Shown here: positions 1-7,866 of the stretch, piece by piece | Layout of the letters: each line of letters begins with the position of its first letter | Numbering within the stretch: the first letter of the stretch is position 1 | NCBI GenBank assembly: GCA_036265325.1 | Contig: DATAPH010000063.1 | Span: 1 to 20,151 of the forward strand | Origin: AC-51 sp036265325 | GTDB taxonomy: Bacteria > Actinomycetota > UBA4738 > HRBIN12 | Length of the DNA stretch: 20,151 nt | Direction of reading: 5' to 3' | Position numbers and translations under genes: made by a program | Notes under the pieces: model-generated | What the model saw: the letters and a program-made list of their open reading frames with translations, nothing else | What the model was told of the DNA's origin: nothing | The model's database searches: none

Positions 1-84
1 GGGTTCGGGCGCGAGGGCCTCAAGTGGGCGATGGCCGAGATGACCGAGCCGCGCATCTTGGTCCTGTCGCACGTCCCGCTGTAG
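1..84 (+). CDS. Aldehyde dehydrogenase family protein, C-terminal fragment
   Basis: The window opens inside a gene read in frame 1; only the last 27 residues and a TAG stop (82-84) are present. The fragment contains GFGREGLKWAMAEMTEPR, which resembles the C-terminal end of NAD(P)-dependent aldehyde dehydrogenases, where a GREG motif is followed by a helix and a short strand ending in TEPR. These enzymes oxidise aldehydes to carboxylates in the cytoplasm. The catalytic Cys and the cofactor domain lie outside the window, so substrate and subfamily cannot be judged. The family call rests on this short tail only. A strong hairpin follows the stop codon directly, so this is probably the end of its transcript. 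Confidence 0.65.
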   Translation, partial: GFGREGLKWAMAEMTEPRILVLSHVPL

Positions 85-106
85 CCGCCGCGTCGTCCCG
101 CGGCGG
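85..106 (+). terminator. Hairpin directly after the ALDH stop codon
   Basis: CCGCCGCG (85-92) pairs perfectly with CGCGGCGG (99-106) around a 6-base loop. The hairpin begins at the base after the TAG stop. There is no U-tract, which is common for terminators in high-GC actinobacteria. The -10 element of the next gene begins only 7 bases later, so the hairpin separates the two transcription units. Confidence 0.55.
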
Positions 107-112
107 CGGGGG

Positions 113-118
113 TAGCCT
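113..118 (+). promoter_or_regulatory. -10 element TAGCCT, leaderless start of the membrane protein
   Basis: TAGCCT fits the actinobacterial TANNNT -10 and lies 6 bases before the ATG at 125. Transcription would start at or next to the start codon, giving a leaderless mRNA. No Shine-Dalgarno sequence lies between, and I see no convincing -35. Confidence 0.55.
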
Positions 119-124
119 CGGTTC

Positions 125-475
125 ATGACGACGGACAACGCCTGGGTCTACGCGATCTTGCCGTTCATCACGATGGCGTTGCTCACCGCTGGGTTCGTGG
201 TCGCCTACCGGCAGCGGTCGGCCGCGCGCCGGGCGGCGATGGCCGCCCGCCCGCAGCGCACCCTTGCCCCCCGGCCGTGGTGGGCGAGTCCGTGGCTGTG
301 GCTCGGCGTCGGCGTCGTGTCGATCCTGCTCGCGGTGTTCGTGTGGCCGTGGCTGTTCGGCTTCACGTTCGTCGCGATCCCGTTCGTGTGGATCGGCCGG
401 CCGCGCGAGGAACCGGTGGATCCGCGGTCCAACGGCCATGCGCACCGCGACGCCGGCTCGTTCATGCCGGAGTGA
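125..475 (+). CDS. Small membrane protein of unknown function
   Basis: This 116-residue protein has three likely transmembrane segments: about residues 8-28, 54-73 and 75-91. The loop between the first and second is strongly basic (RQRSAARRAAMAARPQR, about 29-45), which by the positive-inside rule puts that loop in the cytoplasm. The C-terminal tail from about 92 is hydrophilic. I do not recognise a family and see no catalytic motif. The ATG at 125 is favoured because TAGCCT sits 6 bases upstream, the spacing of a leaderless gene. The 3' end overlaps the convergent hydrolase gene by 14 bases (462-475). It is probably a monocistronic gene, since a hairpin precedes it and the next gene is on the other strand. 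Confidence 0.75.
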   Translation: MTTDNAWVYAILPFITMALLTAGFVVAYRQRSAARRAAMAARPQRTLAPRPWWASPWLWLGVGVVSILLAVFVWPWLFGFTFVAIPFVWIGRPREEPVDPRSNGHAHRDAGSFMPE

Positions 476-1121
476 GCACGCCCTCCACGAACCCGCCGAC
501 GATCGCGGCCGCTTCGCGTTCCCGGCGCCAGAAGTAGTGGTCGGTGCCGGTCACGATCTTGACCGTCGCCCGTGGGAACGCCGCTGCGTAGGACTCCACT
601 TGGTCGGCCGGCGCGAACGTGTCGTGCTCGCCGGCGAGCAGCAGGACCGGCCGTCTGAGCGCGCGGAGGTCCGTCGCGTCGGGGAGCGGCGGAAGCGAGA
701 GATCGTTCGGCACGAGCGGCAGTCCGATCAGCGCGAGCGCCGCCACGCGCGGATCGTCGATCGCCGCGCGCACCGCGACGTTCGCTCCGAACGACCACCC
801 GACGAGCGCGGTCGGGAGCTCCGGCGCGACACGCTCCCGCACGGTGCGGATCGCCGCCGCGACGTCGCGGAGCTCGTCCCGCCCGCCGCCGTAGGTACCG
901 CCGGAGCCCATCACGCCGCGGAAGTTGAACGCGAGGACGGCGAGGTGGCGGGTCGCCGCGAGATCGTTCCGGATCGCCCATAGCAGCGGGTGGTCTTTGG
1001 ATCCGCCGTGCCGCGGGTGGGGGTGGCACAGGACGGCGCTCCCGCGCGGCTCGCCCTCCGGCATCCGGAGCTCACCCTCGAGGCGAGCGGCGTCGTCGGT
1101 GGTGAAGGTCACGGGCTCCAT
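462..1121 (-). CDS. Alpha/beta hydrolase (COG2945/dienelactone-hydrolase-like)
   Basis: A 219-residue cytoplasmic alpha/beta hydrolase. The nucleophile elbow is GWSFGA with Ser110; AGEHD supplies Asp167 and GTDHYFW supplies His195, so the Ser-Asp-His triad is complete. An N-terminal CHPHPRHGG motif (32-40) and the FNFRGVMGSGG stretch (65-75) resemble the COG2945 group of predicted hydrolases, which carry a PHP-x-x-GG motif. Substrates of this group are mostly unknown; ester or thioester hydrolysis is the general expectation. The length suits a single-domain enzyme with no lid insertion. It is divergent from the luciferase-like gene, with only 20 bases between the two ATG codons, and convergent with the membrane protein gene. 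No signal peptide is visible. Confidence 0.85.
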   Translation of the reverse strand: MEPVTFTTDDAARLEGELRMPEGEPRGSAVLCHPHPRHGGSKDHPLLWAIRNDLAATRHLAVLAFNFRGVMGSGGTYGGGRDELRDVAAAIRTVRERVAPELPTALVGWSFGANVAVRAAIDDPRVAALALIGLPLVPNDLSLPPLPDATDLRALRRPVLLLAGEHDTFAPADQVESYAAAFPRATVKIVTGTDHYFWRREREAAAIVGGFVEGVLTPA

Positions 1122-1141
1122 CGCTCTGCCACCATCGGAGC

Positions 1142-2035
1142 ATGCCCGAGCCGCTGCGCCAACCCCTCGGCGTTTCGCTCCGCGACGCCTACCCGTGGCC
1201 GGAGCTCGCCGGCCTTGCGCGGACGGCGGAGGACGCTGGGTTCGACGCCCTGTTCCTGCCCGAGGTCGGCGCGCGCGACACGCTGGCGACCCTCGCGGCG
1301 CTTGCGGGCGAGACGTCCCGGCTGCTGCTGGCCACCGGCGTCGTGCCGCTGCCCTCCCGGTCGCCCGGACTCCTCGCCGCGGCGGCTGCGACCGTTCAGG
1401 AGCGTTCCGGCGGCCGGTTGATCCTCGGTCTCGGGACGGGGCCGTCGGTGCAGGGCGCGCTCGACAAGCTCCGCGCGACCGTCGGCGCGCTCCGCACCGC
1501 GTTCGCCGGGGGAGCGGGGTCCGTCGACGGCGCGCCGGTTCGGTCGACGCTCCCGCTGCCCCGGCCGCCGGAGATCTGGATCGCGGCGCTCGGTCCGCGG
1601 GCCACGCGGTTGGCCGGCGAGGTCGCCGACGGCGTGCTCCTCAACTGGTGCACGCCCGAGCGCGTCGCCGCGGCGGTCACGCAGGTCGCCGATGGCGCCC
1701 GCAGCACCGACCGTGACCCCTCGGCCGTCACCGTCGCCGTCTACGTCCGCGCGGCGCTGACGCCCGGCAGCCTCGACGGCGCCCGGGCTGCGGCCGCGGA
1801 GTACGGCTCGTACCCGGCGTACGCACGGCAGTTCGCGGCGATGGGCCTCGATCCGGCCGATGCCGACGCCGTCATGGCCGCGGTGGTGCTGACCGACCGC
1901 GCGTCGGCCACCGAGCGGCTCGCCGGGTATCGCGCTGCGGGCGCCGATCTCCCCGTCGTCTACCCGGTTCTCCGGCCCGGTCGCCCCTCGGCAGACGCGG
2001 CGAGAACCATGATCGAGGCGGTCGCGCCGGCCTGA
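1142..2035 (+). CDS. LLM-class F420-dependent oxidoreductase
   Basis: A 297-residue protein of the luciferase-like monooxygenase (LLM) fold, a TIM barrel that binds FMN or, commonly in actinobacteria, F420. Supporting features are LARTAEDAGFDALFLPE near the N terminus (25-41), the LLLATGVVPLPSRSP strand and loop (61-75), and QERSGGRLILGLGTG (86-100), where the family has the Gly-rich strand contacting the cofactor phosphate. The substrate cannot be inferred. F420 rather than FMN is suggested by the family pattern and by the FrhB-type gene in the same window, but this is inference. The start lies 20 bases from the divergent hydrolase start. A CACCAT hexamer (1130-1135) sits 6 bases before the ATG and may be a weak leaderless -10. 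A GGAG one base before the ATG is too close to act as a normal ribosome binding site. Confidence 0.85.
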   Translation: MPEPLRQPLGVSLRDAYPWPELAGLARTAEDAGFDALFLPEVGARDTLATLAALAGETSRLLLATGVVPLPSRSPGLLAAAAATVQERSGGRLILGLGTGPSVQGALDKLRATVGALRTAFAGGAGSVDGAPVRSTLPLPRPPEIWIAALGPRATRLAGEVADGVLLNWCTPERVAAAVTQVADGARSTDRDPSAVTVAVYVRAALTPGSLDGARAAAAEYGSYPAYARQFAAMGLDPADADAVMAAVVLTDRASATERLAGYRAAGADLPVVYPVLRPGRPSADAARTMIEAVAPA

Positions 2036-2041
2036 CCGGCG
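2025..2041 (+). terminator. Hairpin overlapping the LLM gene stop
   Basis: CGCCGG (2025-2030) pairs with CCGGCG (2036-2041) around the 5-base loop CCTGA, which includes the TGA stop. No U-tract follows. The stem is only 6 bp, so it is a possible rather than certain terminator; the next gene has its own -10 about 28 bases downstream. Confidence 0.3.
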
Positions 2042-2068
2042 TTCGGTGGCAGGGGTCGATGCCTGCGC

Positions 2069-2074
2069 TACCAT
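2069..2074 (+). promoter_or_regulatory. -10 element TACCAT upstream of fdxA
   Basis: TACCAT matches TANNNT. A start of transcription about 7 bases on would give a leader of roughly 44 bases containing the ribosome binding site AAAGGGA (2114-2120), 4 bases before the ATG at 2125. This makes fdxA a leadered gene, in contrast to several neighbours. Confidence 0.45.
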
Positions 2075-2124
2075 CCCCTGGGACGACCTGGCCCTGCGAC
2101 CACCCGGCATCCGAAAGGGAACCG

Positions 2125-2451
2125 ATGACCTACACGATCTGCGAGCCCTGCATCGACGTGAAGGACCGCGCCTGCGTCGACGAGTGCCCGGTCGACTGCA
2201 TCTACGAGGGCGGCCGCATGCTGTACATCCAGCCCGATGAATGCGTCGACTGCGGGGCTTGCGAGCCCGCCTGTCCGGTCACCGCGATCTTCTACGAAGA
2301 CGATGTTCCCGCTGAGTGGAAGCAGTTCACACCGGTCAACGCCGAGTTCTTCAACGACTCCGTGTCGGGGATCGGCTCGCCAGGCGGCGCGGCCCAGGTG
2401 GGCGCCGTCGCCGCGGACCATCCGACCGTCGCCGGCTGGGAAGCGATCTAG
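2125..2451 (+). CDS. fdxA: 7-iron ferredoxin (FdxA type)
   Basis: A 108-residue electron-carrier ferredoxin closely resembling mycobacterial FdxA. One set of Cys (C9, C17, C21, C25) has the spacing of the 3Fe-4S-type half, followed by the family's CPVDCIYEG. The other set, C40-x2-C43-x2-C46-x3-C50-P, is a standard 4Fe-4S motif. An additional Cys6 precedes them. The C-terminal half ends in the hydrophilic extension usual for this family. An upstream in-frame ATG at 2059 would add 22 residues that look like translated leader; the ATG at 2125 is chosen because AAAGGGA precedes it and the family begins MTYxI. Likely roles are electron supply to P450s, other monooxygenases or an F420/ferredoxin oxidoreductase; the FrhB-type gene at 6736-7860 is a candidate partner. 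It converges on the histidine kinase gene with 4 bases between the stops. Confidence 0.93.
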   Translation: MTYTICEPCIDVKDRACVDECPVDCIYEGGRMLYIQPDECVDCGACEPACPVTAIFYEDDVPAEWKQFTPVNAEFFNDSVSGIGSPGGAAQVGAVAADHPTVAGWEAI

Positions 2452-2455
2452 CCGG

Positions 2456-5400
2456 TTACTCCACCGGCCGGCGGTTCGCCGCGATCGCAACCGCGGCCGT
2501 TTCCGGCGGCTCGAACGGCAACAGCACGCGGAATGACGCTCCGCCGCCCTCGCGGTCCTCGACCCATGCCCGGCCGCCGTGCAGCTCGGCGAACCGTCGC
2601 ACGAGGGTGAGCCCCACGCCGACGCCGGGGGAGTGCCGTGGTGCATCCGGCCCCTGTTGGAAGGGCTCGAAGATGGTCTCCCGCAGGTCCTCGGCGACGC
2701 CGGCGCCATCGTCCTCGACGGCGAGCAGCGCGCCCTCCTCGGTCGCCGTCACCGAGACCCAGATCGTTGCCGTGGCCGGCGTGTGCCGGACGGTGTTGGC
2801 GAGCAGGTTCTCGACGATCCGCTCGACCTTCGAGCCGTCCGCGCGCACCATCACCGGGCGGATGTCGGTGCTCAGCCGCGCGTCCGGGATCAGCTCCGAC
2901 TCCGACAGCACCCGACGAACGACCGAGCCCACGTCCGTCGGCTGGAGGTTCGGCGCGACGATCCCGCGCGCCAGCCGGTCGAGGTCGAGCAGGTTCGTGA
3001 CGAGCCTGTCCAGCCGGCGGGCGTTGCCCGCGATCCGTCGGGCGAGGTCCTTCGCGTCGTCCTCCTCGAGGTGGACGTCGCCGCGTTCGAGTGTGATGGC
3101 GAGCCCGAGGATCGCGGCGAGCGGCGTCCGGAGGTCGTGCGACACCGCCTGGAGGAACGTGTTCTTCATGTCGTCGAGGGCGCGCAGCCGGCGCGTCGCC
3201 TCGCGTTCAACGTCGAGCGCCCGCGCGAGTTGTTCCTCGGCCTGCTTGCGCTCGGTGATGTCGAGGATGAATCCCTGCCAATACGGCGCCCGGCCGGCGA
3301 CGCGCACCAGTGAGCAGGTGTCCTGCACCCAGACGATCCGCCCGTCCTTGCTGATCATCCGGTACTCCATCGAGAAGTGCTCATCGACATCGCGGTTGCT
3401 CGCGATGTCCGCGGCAAGGACCCGCTCCCGGTCGTCGGGGTGGATCGTCCGCGACCAGAGCGTCGGGTCCTCGATCATCTCTTCGTCGGAGTACCCGAAC
3501 AGCGCGCCTTGCTGCGGCGACACGTACGTGGTGCGTGAGACGTCCGGGTTCTCCGGGTCGAACTCCTGCTGGTAGAAGACCGCGGGCCCGCGCTCGACGA
3601 TAAGCCGGAACCGCTCCTCCGCGTCGCGGAGCTGTCCCTCGGCGGCACGCCGCTCGGTGATGTCGATGATGAACCCCTGCCACCACCCGCCGGCGACGTC
3701 CGGGACGAACGTCGCCTCGTCGTGCATCCATCGGTACGAGCCGTCTGCGTGGAGGAAGCGGTATTCGGCGTCGAACGGCTCCTTCGTCTCGTCCGCATGC
3801 TTGTTGGCGGCCAGCACGGCGGGCGCGTCTTCGGGGTGGATGTGCTCCGCCCAGAAATCGACCTTCGATGAGATCCACTCCTCCTGCGTGTAGCCGAGGA
3901 GCTCCTCGACCTGCGGACTCACGTAGATCCCCGCGAGCGGACCCTCGGGCGGCTCGCGGTAGACGATCGCCGGCAGGTGCTCGACCGTGGCGCTCTGCAC
4001 GAGCTCGCTCGCGCGGAGCTGCTCCTCGGCCTCCTTGCGGGCCGTCACGTCGAACAGCAGTCCTTGCCACCCGCCCTCGACGTCGCGACCCGGCTGGAGG
4101 AACACGGCTTCCTCCTGCAGCCAGACGTAGGCGCCGTCGGCGCGTCGGAAGCGGTACTCGATCGAATACGGCTGGTGCGTGCGACCCGACTCGAGGTCAA
4201 GCGCGACGACCCGATCGCGATCGTCGGGGTGCAACCGATCGACCCAGAAGTCGTCGGCCCACGTCCACTCCTCGGGCGTGTAGCCCAAGATCCGTTCCAC
4301 CTGCGGGCTGATGAAGAACTTCGCCGGGTCTTCGTCGTCGGACTCGCGATAGACGATCGCGGGGATGTGGCCGATCAACGCTTGCAAGCGTTCGCGCGCG
4401 ACGCGCAGCTCCTGCTCGGCCTCGCGGCGCTCGGTGACGTCGACCATCACGCCCTGCCACGACACGGGCGTGCCGTCGATGTCGCGGATCAGCTGCGCCT
4501 CGTCGTGGAACCACACGACGCGGCCGTCGGCTGCGCGCATCCGGTACTCGCCGCGGTACGTGTCGCCGGTCTCGCTGGTGCGGGTGTCCTGTTCCACGGC
4601 GGTCATGTCTTCGGGCTCGGTGACGCTCGCCCAGAAGCCGGGCTCGGACCACCGCGCGAGCGGGTACCCGAGGATCTCCTCGATCTGTGGGCTGACGTAG
4701 AACATCGACGACATGTCGCTGAATGCGCCATCGGCGGCCGGCTGCTCCTGATACGTGATCACGGGCGTGTGCTCGACGATCTGACGGTAGCGTTCCTCCG
4801 CGACGCGGATCCGCTCGGCGGCCTCCACCCGTTCCGTCACGTCGGTCAAGAATCCCTGCCAGTAGGCGGGCACGCCGTCCTCGCCGCGGATCAGCTGCGC
4901 CTCGTCGTGGACCCAGATCGTCGCGCCGTCGCCGGCGGTGATCCGGTAGTCCATCGAGAACGGCTCACCCGTGCGGTTGACCCGTTCGTTCTCGGCCTGG
5001 AACGCCTCGCGATCCTCGGGGTGGACGAGCCGTGGCCAGTGCGTCGTGTCGCCGAGGATCGTCTCGGCCGGCACGCGGAACAGGCGCTCGAACTGCGGGC
5101 TGAGGTAGTCGATCGCGAGCCCGTTCGCGCTGCCGGCGTCGATGGTCTCGGTGTAGATCGCGGCCGGCATCTGCTCGACCAGGACGCGGAAGCGCTGTTC
5201 TGCGGCGCGCAAGCGCTCTTCCGCCTCATGCCGCGTCGAGACGTCCATCAGGAACCCCTGGAAGAAGATCAACTCGCCGTCGCCGTCGAAGACTGGGCGG
5301 GACGTGTCCTGCACCCAGACCCAGTGCCCGTCCGCGTGCCGCATCCGGTACTCCTGGGTGCTCTCCCACACGTTGGCGATGCTGAGATCGCCGGTCTCGG

Positions 5401-6586
5401 TGAGTCGTGCGTAGTCGTCCGGGTGCATCAGCTCGAACCAGAACCTGCTGTCTTGCATGAACCGCTCGGGTGGGTAGCCGAGGACCCCCTCGATCTGCGG
5501 GCTCACGAACGGCATCGTGGCGTTGATGTCCTCGCCCTCGATCGGTTCGTCGATATACGTGACCGCCGGCAGCGCTTCGACCATCGTCCGGTACCGGTGC
5601 TCGGCCTCGGCGCGCGCGGCCAGGGCCTCCTTGCGAACCGAGATGTCGACGAGGAAGCCCTGGAAGTAGGTGGTCTCCTCGCCGTCGTGGCCCGACGTCG
5701 GCCCCGACATCGGGGTTGAGGTGTCGTGCACCCAGATCCATCGCCCGTCTGCGTGCCGCATGCGATATTCCTCGTCGAAGGGTGTGCCCTCGCTCCCGGC
5801 ACGACGCGCGGCGGCGTCGACGCGCTCTTGATCGTCGGGGTGTACGACGTCGAACCACGTATCGGGTTCCTCGAGGAACATCGTCGCGGGGTGGCCGAGC
5901 AGCGATTCGATCTGCGGCGACAGGAACGACATCCGCACGCCGTCGGGCGTCGACTCGTCGACGTAGGTCACGGCCGGGATGCGCTCGACGACGCCGCGGT
6001 AGCGCGTCTCTGCGTCGCGAAGCCGTCCTTCTTGGCGCTGGCGGGTGATCGCCGCGCCGAGCATCGCCGCAGCGGTGCGCACGCCGTCGAGGTCCGACAG
6101 CACCCATGCGCGCGGGCCGTCGCAGTCCTCGAACCCGATGCATCCCCACCAGCCGCCCTCGACGGTGATCGGGTAGTAGGCGAGCGACGCGATGCCCTGG
6201 GCGGTGAAGTCCTCTCGTTCTCCGGCAGGGAATGTGTCGACGTCGCCGATGATCGGCTGGCCGGCCGACATCGCGTCGACCCACCGCGCGAATCGGGGCA
6301 GCCACGGCGCGCCGCGGAGCGTCGGGTGGTCGGCCATCGACGGCACGCCCGGCGCGCACCATTCGGCCTCGGCGCTCGCGAGCGGTTCGTCACGGTCCCC
6401 TCGGTCGGCGCGGAGGATCGTCGCGCGGGAAACGCCGGCGGCGATCCCGAACCGCGCGAGAACCTCATCGATCGCGTCGTGCCAGTCGGCGGCCAGCAAG
6501 AGCCGTTCGGCGGCGAACGTGACCGCCTCCAAGACGGCGTCGCGGCGCAGCGGCGCCGGGCGCGTGGTCTGCGCCGGCTCAGCCAT
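2456..6586 (-). CDS. Soluble GAF + seven-PAS sensor histidine kinase
   Basis: A 1376-residue kinase. Residues about 20-183 form a GAF domain (GGWWGCIGFED at 144-154). Seven PAS/PAC modules follow at about 193-318, 329-452, 463-586, 597-721, 731-851, 861-980 and 991-1114. Most carry the PAS_3-type pattern xSPQxExxLGY, HPDD/HPED, EYRxxxxDG, WVxD, WQGFxxDxTER, and they are joined by short charged linkers. The HisKA motif VSHDLRTPL holds the phospho-acceptor His1150. The ATPase domain has an N box (ENLLANTVRH, 1259-1268), G1 (DDGAGV, 1292-1297) and G2 (GVGVGL, 1321-1326), so it looks active. No transmembrane segment or signal peptide is visible, so it should sense cytoplasmic cues. PAS4 has TEPED where the others have HPDD. 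GAGGAG lies 8 bases before the ATG. No response regulator is adjacent. Confidence 0.95.
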   Translation of the reverse strand: MAEPAQTTRPAPLRRDAVLEAVTFAAERLLLAADWHDAIDEVLARFGIAAGVSRATILRADRGDRDEPLASAEAEWCAPGVPSMADHPTLRGAPWLPRFARWVDAMSAGQPIIGDVDTFPAGEREDFTAQGIASLAYYPITVEGGWWGCIGFEDCDGPRAWVLSDLDGVRTAAAMLGAAITRQRQEGRLRDAETRYRGVVERIPAVTYVDESTPDGVRMSFLSPQIESLLGHPATMFLEEPDTWFDVVHPDDQERVDAAARRAGSEGTPFDEEYRMRHADGRWIWVHDTSTPMSGPTSGHDGEETTYFQGFLVDISVRKEALAARAEAEHRYRTMVEALPAVTYIDEPIEGEDINATMPFVSPQIEGVLGYPPERFMQDSRFWFELMHPDDYARLTETGDLSIANVWESTQEYRMRHADGHWVWVQDTSRPVFDGDGELIFFQGFLMDVSTRHEAEERLRAAEQRFRVLVEQMPAAIYTETIDAGSANGLAIDYLSPQFERLFRVPAETILGDTTHWPRLVHPEDREAFQAENERVNRTGEPFSMDYRITAGDGATIWVHDEAQLIRGEDGVPAYWQGFLTDVTERVEAAERIRVAEERYRQIVEHTPVITYQEQPAADGAFSDMSSMFYVSPQIEEILGYPLARWSEPGFWASVTEPEDMTAVEQDTRTSETGDTYRGEYRMRAADGRVVWFHDEAQLIRDIDGTPVSWQGVMVDVTERREAEQELRVARERLQALIGHIPAIVYRESDDEDPAKFFISPQVERILGYTPEEWTWADDFWVDRLHPDDRDRVVALDLESGRTHQPYSIEYRFRRADGAYVWLQEEAVFLQPGRDVEGGWQGLLFDVTARKEAEEQLRASELVQSATVEHLPAIVYREPPEGPLAGIYVSPQVEELLGYTQEEWISSKVDFWAEHIHPEDAPAVLAANKHADETKEPFDAEYRFLHADGSYRWMHDEATFVPDVAGGWWQGFIIDITERRAAEGQLRDAEERFRLIVERGPAVFYQQEFDPENPDVSRTTYVSPQQGALFGYSDEEMIEDPTLWSRTIHPDDRERVLAADIASNRDVDEHFSMEYRMISKDGRIVWVQDTCSLVRVAGRAPYWQGFILDITERKQAEEQLARALDVEREATRRLRALDDMKNTFLQAVSHDLRTPLAAILGLAITLERGDVHLEEDDAKDLARRIAGNARRLDRLVTNLLDLDRLARGIVAPNLQPTDVGSVVRRVLSESELIPDARLSTDIRPVMVRADGSKVERIVENLLANTVRHTPATATIWVSVTATEEGALLAVEDDGAGVAEDLRETIFEPFQQGPDAPRHSPGVGVGLTLVRRFAELHGGRAWVEDREGGGASFRVLLPFEPPETAAVAIAANRRPVE

Positions 6587-6624
6587 CGACAGTGCTCCTC
6601 GATCTCATCTCTGCAGCGTTCGAC

Positions 6625-6641
6625 GTCCCCCGGCGGGGGAC
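6625..6641 (-). other. Perfect GC hairpin between frhB-like gene and kinase gene
   Basis: GTCCCCC (6625-6631) pairs with GGGGGAC (6635-6641) around a 3-base loop. It lies about 95 bases beyond the frhB-like stop and 38 bases before the kinase ATG, on the strand of both genes. It could end read-through from the frhB-like gene or form a stem in the kinase mRNA leader, because a candidate -10 lies just upstream of it. No U-tract is present. Confidence 0.45.
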
Positions 6642-6653
6642 CTGCTTCCCACG

Positions 6654-6659
6654 ATTATC
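6654..6659 (-). promoter_or_regulatory. Candidate -10 GATAAT for the histidine kinase
   Basis: Read on the minus strand, GATAAT matches the TATAAT consensus at five of six bases and stands out in very GC-rich sequence. It would give a leader of about 60 bases that includes the hairpin at 6625-6641 and the GAGGAG ribosome binding site (6595-6600). No good -35 is seen. The remainder of 6660-6735 holds nothing I can recognise. Confidence 0.4.
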
Positions 6660-6735
6660 GGCGCAGGCCACACGCGGTGGAGTCCCGATGCCGGGGGGTC
6701 ATCGCTGGCCCGCCCTGGCTAGGCCGAACGAGGGT

Positions 6736-7860
6736 TCAGGTGCCTGTCAGGCCGGGTGTGGAACCCGCGGTGGCGAGTTCGTCGACGCCCGGCCAGCGCT
6801 GACGCGACCTGATCGCCAGCTTGAACATCAGCGCGACGGCGTCCGGGTCGGCGTCGGCGGCCCGCTTCGACTCCAGCAGCCCAGCGGCGGTCGCCTCGTC
6901 CCAGATCTCGCGGCCGAGCTCCGTCCGCACGATCGACAGCGTCCAGCCATCGCCCTGGCCAAGTCCGCCGAACGAGATGTCTGCGTGTTCGGCGGCGAAG
7001 TCGGGGCAGTGCAGGCAGCCCGGCCGGGTGAACCGATGGCTCTGCTTCAGGGGGTAGACGATCTCGTCGCCGGTGTCGGTGTAGAACAGCAGGCGGCCTT
7101 TGATGTTGACGCGCGCGAGGTGGTCAAGATCGATGCCGAGCTCCTCCTGCGCGATCTCCACCATCAACCCGTCGTACGTGAACGACTTCGAGCAGAGCAG
7201 CCCGAACGTCCAGGCGATCTTCTTGCGCCACTTGTTGACGCGGCGCGCCTGCATCGCGCCTGTGATCGACGTCTGGCACCCCATCCCGACGAGCGCGACC
7301 TTCGACAGCCCGAGTTCCGCCGCCTTCAGCAAGGCGAGCGGGTTCGCGCTGTACGTGTAGCGGCTACCCGCCGCGGCGAGCACCTCGTCCCGGTTCGTCA
7401 CGATCGCAGGCTCGCAGTCCCACTGCCGCTCGCTCGAGAGCACGGAGGTCGCGGCGCCGTCGATGCGGCCGGTCTCGAGCCCCCAGATCAACAGCGCGCT
7501 CACGACGCCGCCGTCCTGCCCGGCCATCAGCGCCTCGGGTGCGGTCGCACGCGCGAGGTAGATCTCCTGGTACGGCCCGATCACCTCTTCGGGCGCACGC
7601 GTGCGTCCGAACAGGGTCTCGTCGATCTCCGACTCCCACTCGCGGAAGCGTGGACACGCGAGCGTGCAGAGCGAGCACCCGTTGTCGCCGTGTGTGCACG
7701 CGTCGGGACCGTTGTCCTCCAGCTGGACGGGATAGTTGTCCTCATAGCCGAGCACGTGGAACGGACAGGCGACGATGCACGCCGTGCAGCCGGTGCACAA
7801 ACCCGACGTGACCACCTCGTGGTACAGGTCGCGCCATTGCGTGGAGTCGGCCTTGGGCAT
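6736..7860 (-). CDS. Coenzyme F420 hydrogenase/dehydrogenase beta-subunit (FrhB) family protein
   Basis: A 374-residue iron-sulfur flavoprotein. The N terminus carries a ferredoxin-like motif C22-x2-C25-x2-C28-x3-C32-P and a second Cys group, C55, C62-x2-C65-x3-C69-P, enough for two 4Fe-4S clusters. The FrhB N and C domains follow, with GQDGGVVSALL (about 113-123), VGMGCQT in the middle and a Cys pair, GCLHCPDF, before the segment SFGGLGQGDGW. The family includes F420-reducing hydrogenase beta subunits, FpoF and F420-dependent sulfite and glutamate enzymes; it moves electrons between F420H2, FAD and Fe-S partners. No hydrogenase subunits are nearby, so a stand-alone F420H2/ferredoxin oxidoreductase is a reasonable guess, not shown. 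It lies 30 bases after the Fe-S carrier gene but has its own leaderless -10, so the two may be expressed separately or together. Confidence 0.9.
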   Translation of the reverse strand: MPKADSTQWRDLYHEVVTSGLCTGCTACIVACPFHVLGYEDNYPVQLEDNGPDACTHGDNGCSLCTLACPRFREWESEIDETLFGRTRAPEEVIGPYQEIYLARATAPEALMAGQDGGVVSALLIWGLETGRIDGAATSVLSSERQWDCEPAIVTNRDEVLAAAGSRYTYSANPLALLKAAELGLSKVALVGMGCQTSITGAMQARRVNKWRKKIAWTFGLLCSKSFTYDGLMVEIAQEELGIDLDHLARVNIKGRLLFYTDTGDEIVYPLKQSHRFTRPGCLHCPDFAAEHADISFGGLGQGDGWTLSIVRTELGREIWDEATAAGLLESKRAADADPDAVALMFKLAIRSRQRWPGVDELATAGSTPGLTGT

Positions 7861-7866
7861 GGCCGG

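Noticed and set aside
2059..2124. Longer ferredoxin start at ATG 2059
   Set aside because: The extra 22 residues do not resemble the family and overlap the -10 element; a good ribosome binding site precedes ATG 2125.
3977..5719. A 580-codon open frame on the plus strand inside the kinase gene
   Set aside because: It is exactly antisense to the well-supported seven-PAS kinase, and its sequence is a low-complexity Arg/Leu/Asp/Val mix repeating with the PAS period. It is a GC-rich shadow.
2970..6010. The regular repeat pattern in this stretch as a CRISPR or DNA tandem array
   Set aside because: The period of about 370-400 bases is the coding period of PAS modules, and the DNA copies are diverged rather than identical.
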